Source of the DNA: Campylobacterales bacterium
GTDB lineage: Bacteria; Campylobacterota; Campylobacteria; Campylobacterales; QNZT01
Reading direction: 5' to 3'
DNA length: 9,680 nucleotides
Assembly: GCA_027056215.1 (NCBI GenBank)
Contig: JALULO010000153.1
Location: 1 to 9,680, forward strand
In this document: positions 4,808-9,680 of the stretch, piece by piece
How positions within the stretch are numbered: position 1 is the first letter of the stretch
Layout of the letters: each line of letters opens with the position of its first letter
The notes under the pieces: model-generated
Databases searched by the model: none
Told to the model about the DNA's origin: nothing
The model's input: the letters and a program-made list of their open reading frames with translations, nothing else
Made by a program: the position numbers and the translations under genes

Positions 4808-6067
4808 TTATTTCTCTGTTAATGCATTTTGTCGTATGTCTTTGAGTGGTTTGAGTAGGTATCGCATGATCGTTTTTTTGCCTGTTTTGATGTTGATATT
4901 TGCCATCATCCCAGGAAGTATAGGTTTATCGGGTGCGAAGGCGTAGTGGTCTGCTTTTACTCTGACTTGGTAAAAATTGTTACCTTTTTGATCGATAAAA
5001 CTATCGGGGCTGATGGAGATAAGTTTTCCATGTAGAAGTCCATATCGGGTATAGCTGTATGCGGTGATGGCTATAGAAACATTTTGGTCTATGGCGATAT
5101 TGCCACGATCGTTTGTTTTGATTTTTGCTTCTATGATTAAGTTATCATCTACAGGTGTTATCTCCGCTACTCTGTCTCCTGGTCTGACGATTCCGCCGAT
5201 CGTGTGAAAGTAGAGTTTTTGTACGATACCGTTTACCGGTGAAGTGATTACTTTGCGTACTTCTCTGTCCTTGGTTGCTAGTTTCTTTTGGGTTAGTTGT
5301 TCTATCTTTAGAGTGACTTCATTAAGCTCTTTTAGCCATGAAGTACGTTTCTCACTTTTGAGTTTTTTGGTTTTGGTTAACGAGGACTTTATCTTTTGTG
5401 TGATAATCGGTATAGAGTTTTTAATCTCATTGATATCTGTAATCAAAGATTGACTCTTGGCAAGTTCTGCTAAGTATTGCTTTTTAGATGCTGCACCTTT
5501 TTTAACCAATCTTTGTAAGATTGATACATTTTCTTTTTGTGTTTTGAGTTGGGAACGAAGATTTTTCAGACGTTCACTTTTACGTTTTTTCTCCAGTCTG
5601 TTTTGGTCAAGATCATCCTGCAAGATACTCTTTTGTTCATGGTAGTTTTGCATCTCATTGGCAAAAATAGCTTTTTCATTATTTGCTTGAGGGCTTGTAT
5701 TATTTACATCAAAATCATTTTTAAATGCTATTTGTGCTTTGAGTCTATCTTCTTTTATCAGCAATGATCGTAACGCTATCTCTTTTTCTACGGAGTCAGA
5801 TTTGCTTGAACTATTTTTAAGTTTATAGATAGGATCACCTTTTTTAACCCTCTCTCCCTCTTGTACATAAATCTTTTCAACAATCCCGCCTTCAAGATGT
5901 TGTAAAACTTTTTTCTGAGAAGATGGTACTACTTTACCCATGCCGTGAACGAGTTCATCTACATCACTCACACTAGCCCAGACCAAAAAAAGTGTCATCA
6001 TCACTACAATCGGCCAAACAACCAGATGATAATTCCATCTTTTTTCTATCGGCATATGTTCTCTCAT
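4808..6067 (-). CDS. HlyD-family type I secretion periplasmic adaptor
   Basis: A 419-residue membrane fusion protein of a type I secretion system. A short cytoplasmic tail is followed by one membrane anchor (about 14-31). The first lipoyl half (about 53-86) contains HLEGGIVEKIYVQEGERVKKGD (58-79). A long Lys/Glu/Gln-rich coiled-coil hairpin (about 93-265) follows, with a TSPVNGIVQKL second lipoyl half (275-285) and a beta-barrel region to about 395. The ending PGMMANINIKTGKKTIMRYLLKPL (385-408) is characteristic of HlyD/LapC-type adaptors. It bridges the inner-membrane ABC exporter to a TolC-like outer-membrane channel, for which no gene is seen here. The ATG overlaps the stop of the ABC gene (ATGA), with AAAGGG 6 nt upstream. 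A second Met at residue 5 is a less likely start. Confidence 0.93.
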   Translation of the reverse strand: MREHMPIEKRWNYHLVVWPIVVMMTLFLVWASVSDVDELVHGMGKVVPSSQKKVLQHLEGGIVEKIYVQEGERVKKGDPIYKLKNSSSKSDSVEKEIALRSLLIKEDRLKAQIAFKNDFDVNNTSPQANNEKAIFANEMQNYHEQKSILQDDLDQNRLEKKRKSERLKNLRSQLKTQKENVSILQRLVKKGAASKKQYLAELAKSQSLITDINEIKNSIPIITQKIKSSLTKTKKLKSEKRTSWLKELNEVTLKIEQLTQKKLATKDREVRKVITSPVNGIVQKLYFHTIGGIVRPGDRVAEITPVDDNLIIEAKIKTNDRGNIAIDQNVSIAITAYSYTRYGLLHGKLISISPDSFIDQKGNNFYQVRVKADHYAFAPDKPILPGMMANINIKTGKKTIMRYLLKPLKDIRQNALTEK

Positions 6068-8169
6068 GAGACACCCTTTGTCCGTTGTAACATCGCTAAA
6101 ACCTCTTCTTTTGGACCATCAGCGACGATTCTACCATCATTGACAACAATCACGCGATCTACCAACTCCAGTGCAGCAAAACGGTGGGTAATCACAAGCA
6201 GTGTCTTTTGTGAAAGTGTACTATTTAGATGTGTAACCAGCTTTTTCTCTAAACCAACATCCAATCCTGTTGTTGGTTCATCGAGTATCATGATCGGTGC
6301 ATCACTCATCAAGGCTCTTGCCAAAGCGACAAGATGACGTTGCCCAACGGAGAGATGAGAACCTCTTTCACCAACATTAAGCATATCAGCTGATCCGCTT
6401 TTTTGTACCAGTTCATCTAATCCCGTTTGATGTAACACTTCTACCATCTTTTCTTTTGAGATTTTCTGACTTAATTCTAGATTTTCTTTGAGTGTACCGC
6501 TAAAAAGATACGGTTCTTGTGGCATCAAAGCGATATTTTGCCTCAACTCTGTGGGATGAATACTCGAGATATCACTATGATCAAGAAATATTTTTCCCTC
6601 ATCTGGTTCAACCAATCCACAAAGCAGTTTTTGAATCGTACTTTTACCCGCACCCGTTTGACCGATGATACCAACCTTCTCACCAGAAGTGATCGAAAAA
6701 GAGATGTCATGTATGGATGGTACATTACTTCCATGATAGGTAAATGAGACATGCTTAAATGTAATGTCACCTTTTGCTTTTCCGATACCAAGCTCATGGT
6801 ACTTTTGGTTTTCTGTTGGAAGATGCCAGTAACTATTTAAAGAATCTAAGGACTCTTTGACTTGTTTGTATTTAACCATGATATTGGAAAGATTGATGAT
6901 AGGTACCATCGCCCTGCTTGCCAAAATCGTTATAGCAATCAAACCACCGACATTTAAAGTACCCTCATGAATACTATACACACCCACAACCACAGTCATC
7001 AAAGAGACAGACTGCAATAACATCCCTGAAATGGAAGCTGTTACACCATTGAGAAGTTGAATTTTCCCCTGTACATGGTGATAAAAGTTGATCATTTTTC
7101 GCCACTTATACAAACGTGTCGGCAGGGCATTGGCAAGTTTGATTGCCTCGTGACCTTGTAACTGTTCTACGAGATAACCTTGTTTGCTTTGTCCCTCTTC
7201 AAAACTCTTTTTATGCCATGATGCTATAGGATACTGCATGATATAGTTAAAGAAAAGGATTAGTGTTGCCGCTATAACAGGCACAAGTGTCATCATAGGA
7301 TCAATCACGAAAATAACAACCATCGCTGTCAGGAAAAAAGGAACATCCAGGATATGGACTATCTTTGTCGCAAAAAAATCTTTGATCACATGAAGTTCTC
7401 GAAAAAGATTTGTTTTGGTACCCACCATATAGGTATCGTGTTTACTTTGCAAAGTCAATGTTTTTTTAAATAAATCCTCTTCAAATTGATTGGAAAGTTT
7501 TTTCACCACACCTTCAAGTATATACATCCTTGCACTTTTTAGCAAAACATCAAAAAGTAAAATTACGCCAACACCAACAGAAAGCACAAAGAGTGTATCT
7601 GTAGCAAAGTTTGGTATAACACGATTGTAAACACTCATCGTAAAAAGAGGTAAGGCAAGTGCAAAGATATTGATAAAAAGTGTCAATATCCCTACTTCTA
7701 TATATGCGCGCCACTGTTTTTTGATTGGATTAAAAAACCAGCCTTTATCTTTTGGATCTCCGATTTTTAAACGATCTTGGCTACTTTGCTTTTTACTGAA
7801 AAATAAAAAAGTATCAAATTTTTGCGCTATTTCTTTATGGGAAACACGTTCTTGTGCATTGAAAAATCTTCGTTTTATAAGGATACTATCATTGTCAATC
7901 TCCATGATAACAACTGCTTCACCCTGTCTATTTACAGCGATACAAGGAAGCATATATGATTCAATTTTATTTAGTTTTCGTTTATCAGATTGAAACTCTA
8001 AAGAGAGCTCTTCGCAAATATGTTTGATATCATTTAAATAAAACTTTTCCAGTGAAGAAAGTGAGAGTTTTTCAATCGTATCAAGTGATACAGTACCAAA
8101 ATGAAATGCTAAAATGGAGCGAAATGCCTCTAATAAAGAAGCATTTACAGCACTATTTGTTTTACTCAT
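6064..8169 (-). CDS. Type I secretion ABC permease/ATPase (LapB/LssB type)
   Basis: A 701-residue half-transporter. The N-terminal 130 residues or so (SLLEAFRSILAFHFG at 11-25, LPCIAV at 74-79) resemble the C39 peptidase-like domain of RTX exporters without the catalytic cysteine site. This domain should bind rather than cut the substrate. A five- to six-helix permease domain follows (about 155-430). The ATPase domain has Walker A GQTGAGKST (503-511), Q-loop Gln551, signature LSVGQ (606-610, Val for the usual Gly), Walker B IMILDE (626-631), D-loop GLD (635-637) and H-loop His662. The LapB/LssB branch exports large adhesins or RTX proteins with an uncleaved C-terminal signal. Its gene starts 3 bp after the TPR gene's stop and overlaps the HlyD gene, giving a coupled operon. 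An in-frame stop two codons upstream fixes the ATG. The AAGGA touching the ATG is too close to serve, so GGGGA a few bases further up or coupling may act instead. Confidence 0.93.
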   Translation of the reverse strand: MSKTNSAVNASLLEAFRSILAFHFGTVSLDTIEKLSLSSLEKFYLNDIKHICEELSLEFQSDKRKLNKIESYMLPCIAVNRQGEAVVIMEIDNDSILIKRRFFNAQERVSHKEIAQKFDTFLFFSKKQSSQDRLKIGDPKDKGWFFNPIKKQWRAYIEVGILTLFINIFALALPLFTMSVYNRVIPNFATDTLFVLSVGVGVILLFDVLLKSARMYILEGVVKKLSNQFEEDLFKKTLTLQSKHDTYMVGTKTNLFRELHVIKDFFATKIVHILDVPFFLTAMVVIFVIDPMMTLVPVIAATLILFFNYIMQYPIASWHKKSFEEGQSKQGYLVEQLQGHEAIKLANALPTRLYKWRKMINFYHHVQGKIQLLNGVTASISGMLLQSVSLMTVVVGVYSIHEGTLNVGGLIAITILASRAMVPIINLSNIMVKYKQVKESLDSLNSYWHLPTENQKYHELGIGKAKGDITFKHVSFTYHGSNVPSIHDISFSITSGEKVGIIGQTGAGKSTIQKLLCGLVEPDEGKIFLDHSDISSIHPTELRQNIALMPQEPYLFSGTLKENLELSQKISKEKMVEVLHQTGLDELVQKSGSADMLNVGERGSHLSVGQRHLVALARALMSDAPIMILDEPTTGLDVGLEKKLVTHLNSTLSQKTLLVITHRFAALELVDRVIVVNDGRIVADGPKEEVLAMLQRTKGVS

Positions 8170-8172
8170 TCC

Positions 8173-9680
8173 TTATCCCCGTGGGATATCGATAGAATAT
8201 TTCTCTTCGAGTGCACAAAAGATCTCTTCAAATACGCTATCCCACACACCCTGCTCTTTTTGTCTAAACAATCTTGCACTCGGATACCATGGGGTTTGAT
8301 CGCTCTCAAGTCCCCATCGCCAGTCCGCTTTTTTCATCAATAAAATCCATACCTCTTTACCCAGTGCGCCTGCCAGATGTGCAACAGCCGTATCAGAAGT
8401 GATCACAAGATCCAATGTTTTAATAGCACTGGCTGTTTTTTGAAAGTCACTCAAACGATTTGAAAGATCTACTATCTGATCTTCATGTAAGTGCAAATCT
8501 CTTAGTGTTTGTACATCTTCTTTACCAACTTGTAACGAATACAAACCTATATCTTCATGATCCATCAAAACTGACATATCTTTTGGTGAAAATATTTTTT
8601 GTGGATAACTCTCACCCGTCACACTTCCACCCCAGACAAGACCGATATTGTATTTATATGGATGCACTTCCAAAGACAACATATTTTGCTCTGGGATATA
8701 GACTTCATGCGGTATATCATCATGTTCCACACCCAACAGATAAGGTAGACTCATGATCGCATACTGATAGTCAAATGCACCCACATCTTCATCACGACTG
8801 ACTACCTCATCTATAAAATCTACTGTACTAAAAAGCTTTTTCAAAGGCTCTCGGCATTGCACTTTTAGTGTAAGATCATCAAATCGCTCTTTCAAAGGTT
8901 TTGCAAATCGGATAAACTGGATAATATCTCCAAATCCTTGCTCAGAATAGAGCAATAATGTTTTCTCTTTTGTTTCGGATTCTAACGTAAACTTTGGCTT
9001 ATCAAAGATATAACTATAATCCTCTAAAAGTGTAGCCATCTCCTCTTTTTGAAAACGCCACTCATACTCTTTAAAACCGTTCTCATAGTCTCCTAACAGC
9101 AGATAAGTTGTTGCAAGATCAAAATGGGCATTGGTAAAATCAGGATTTATTTGTATTGCTTTTTGAAAAGATTGTATCGCTTCGTCATAACGTTCCAGAT
9201 GTTTATAGGTTATCGCCAAATTGGCATGATTGCTTGCACTATTTGGATCAAATTCTAACGCTTTTGTATGACAAGCTAGGGCATCTAAATGGCGATTTAC
9301 TTTGTTATATACATTTCCTAGATTGACATACGCTCCGGTCGCATTGTGATCAAGCGAGATCGCTTTTTGTAACACATTCTGAGCATCTTCATAACGCTTT
9401 GCCTTGTTATAAACTGCACCAGCATTACAAAGTGTCTGTACCGTATCACCAGCCTCACGCAAACTGGTTTCAAAAACTACTATAGCATCATTATATCGTC
9501 CTTGACGGTAAAGCAGTACGCCGATGTTATTGTACGCTTTTGCAAATGTTTTGTCTATCTGAATCGCTTTTTGATACATCTCAAAAGCATCTGTATACAT
9601 CTTTTGCATCTCATACGTAATCGCAAGATTGTTATATGATGTTGGATCATCTGGCGTTAATTCTATGATCTTTTTACCTA
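8173..9680 (-). CDS. TPR protein with C-terminal GT9-like glycosyltransferase domain (5' end outside window)
   Basis: The frame stays open through the right edge of the window, and the codons before the Met at 9609 still encode TPR sequence (LTPDDPTSYNNLAITYE). The true start therefore lies outside. Counting from that Met, TPR units lie at about 24-57, 58-91, 92-125, 126-159 and 160-186, with one more spanning the Met. The C-terminal part (about 215-465) has YSEQGFGDIIQFIRF (221-235), GLVWGG (323-328) and SDTAVAHLAGALGK (405-418) followed by DWRWG (429-433). This pattern belongs to TPR-containing, GT9/heptosyltransferase-like proteins. Donor and acceptor are unknown. Being 3 bp upstream of the exporter gene, it may glycosylate or chaperone the type I substrate in the cytoplasm. 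A scaffold role without catalysis is possible, since I cannot confirm the active-site residues. Confidence 0.85.
   Translation of the reverse strand, partial: GKKIIELTPDDPTSYNNLAITYEMQKMYTDAFEMYQKAIQIDKTFAKAYNNIGVLLYRQGRYNDAIVVFETSLREAGDTVQTLCNAGAVYNKAKRYEDAQNVLQKAISLDHNATGAYVNLGNVYNKVNRHLDALACHTKALEFDPNSASNHANLAITYKHLERYDEAIQSFQKAIQINPDFTNAHFDLATTYLLLGDYENGFKEYEWRFQKEEMATLLEDYSYIFDKPKFTLESETKEKTLLLYSEQGFGDIIQFIRFAKPLKERFDDLTLKVQCREPLKKLFSTVDFIDEVVSRDEDVGAFDYQYAIMSLPYLLGVEHDDIPHEVYIPEQNMLSLEVHPYKYNIGLVWGGSVTGESYPQKIFSPKDMSVLMDHEDIGLYSLQVGKEDVQTLRDLHLHEDQIVDLSNRLSDFQKTASAIKTLDLVITSDTAVAHLAGALGKEVWILLMKKADWRWGLESDQTPWYPSARLFRQKEQGVWDSVFEEIFCALEEKYSIDIPRG

Noticed and set aside
4686..4946. Plus-strand reading frame across the pilin 2 / HlyD gap
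   Set aside because: It runs antisense over the start of pilin 2 and the end of the adaptor gene, has no family resemblance and no ribosome site.
5945..6337. Plus-strand 130-codon frame opposite the ABC/HlyD junction
   Set aside because: Antisense shadow of the Walker B / H-loop region of the ABC ATPase gene with no recognisable motif of its own.
9607..9609. ATG as the start of the TPR protein
   Set aside because: The codons upstream to the window edge are in frame, have no stop and encode half of another TPR unit, so this is an internal Met.

Overview
The window is AT-rich, gene-dense bacterial DNA. The pilin leaders (F-T-x-V-E-L-I-F-V-I), the compact type II secretion genes and a type I secretion operon with a TPR-glycosyltransferase-like gene suggest a Campylobacterota species of the Sulfurimonas/Sulfurovum kind. 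That placement is inferred from protein style, not from a marker gene.

Layout: (1) 1-2021, plus strand: the 3' part of a GspE-type secretion ATPase, coupled by an ATGA overlap to a complete GspF-type inner-membrane platform protein. (2) 2033-2674 and 4028-4738, minus strand: two complete, related prepilin-type (pseudopilin) genes, convergent to gspEF. Each has a sigma-28-like promoter ending exactly 30 nt before its ATG. (3) 2736-4029, between the two pilins: a cassette made of a REP-associated tyrosine transposase (RAYT) gene, a divergent DUF4258/DUF2283 toxin-antitoxin-like pair, and three REP-type palindromes. The outer two REPs belong to about 65-bp direct repeats that bracket the cassette. 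(4) 4808-9680, minus strand: a tightly packed operon of a TPR/glycosyltransferase-like protein (5' end outside the window), a LapB/LssB-type ABC exporter with a degenerate C39-like domain, and its HlyD-type periplasmic adaptor.

How the genes fit together: GspE powers and GspF anchors assembly of a pseudopilus or type IV pilus-like fibre, and the two prepilins are plausible subunits of it. The type I operon should export a large substrate directly to the outside. No substrate gene and no TolC-like outer-membrane gene lies in the window. The TPR-glycosyltransferase-like protein is almost contiguous with the exporter gene and may modify or handle that substrate.

The most notable region is the RAYT/REP cassette. 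It appears to have landed between two formerly adjacent pilin genes. It carries a small TA-like pair, and its ends abut the -35 box of one pilin promoter and the stop codon of the other pilin.
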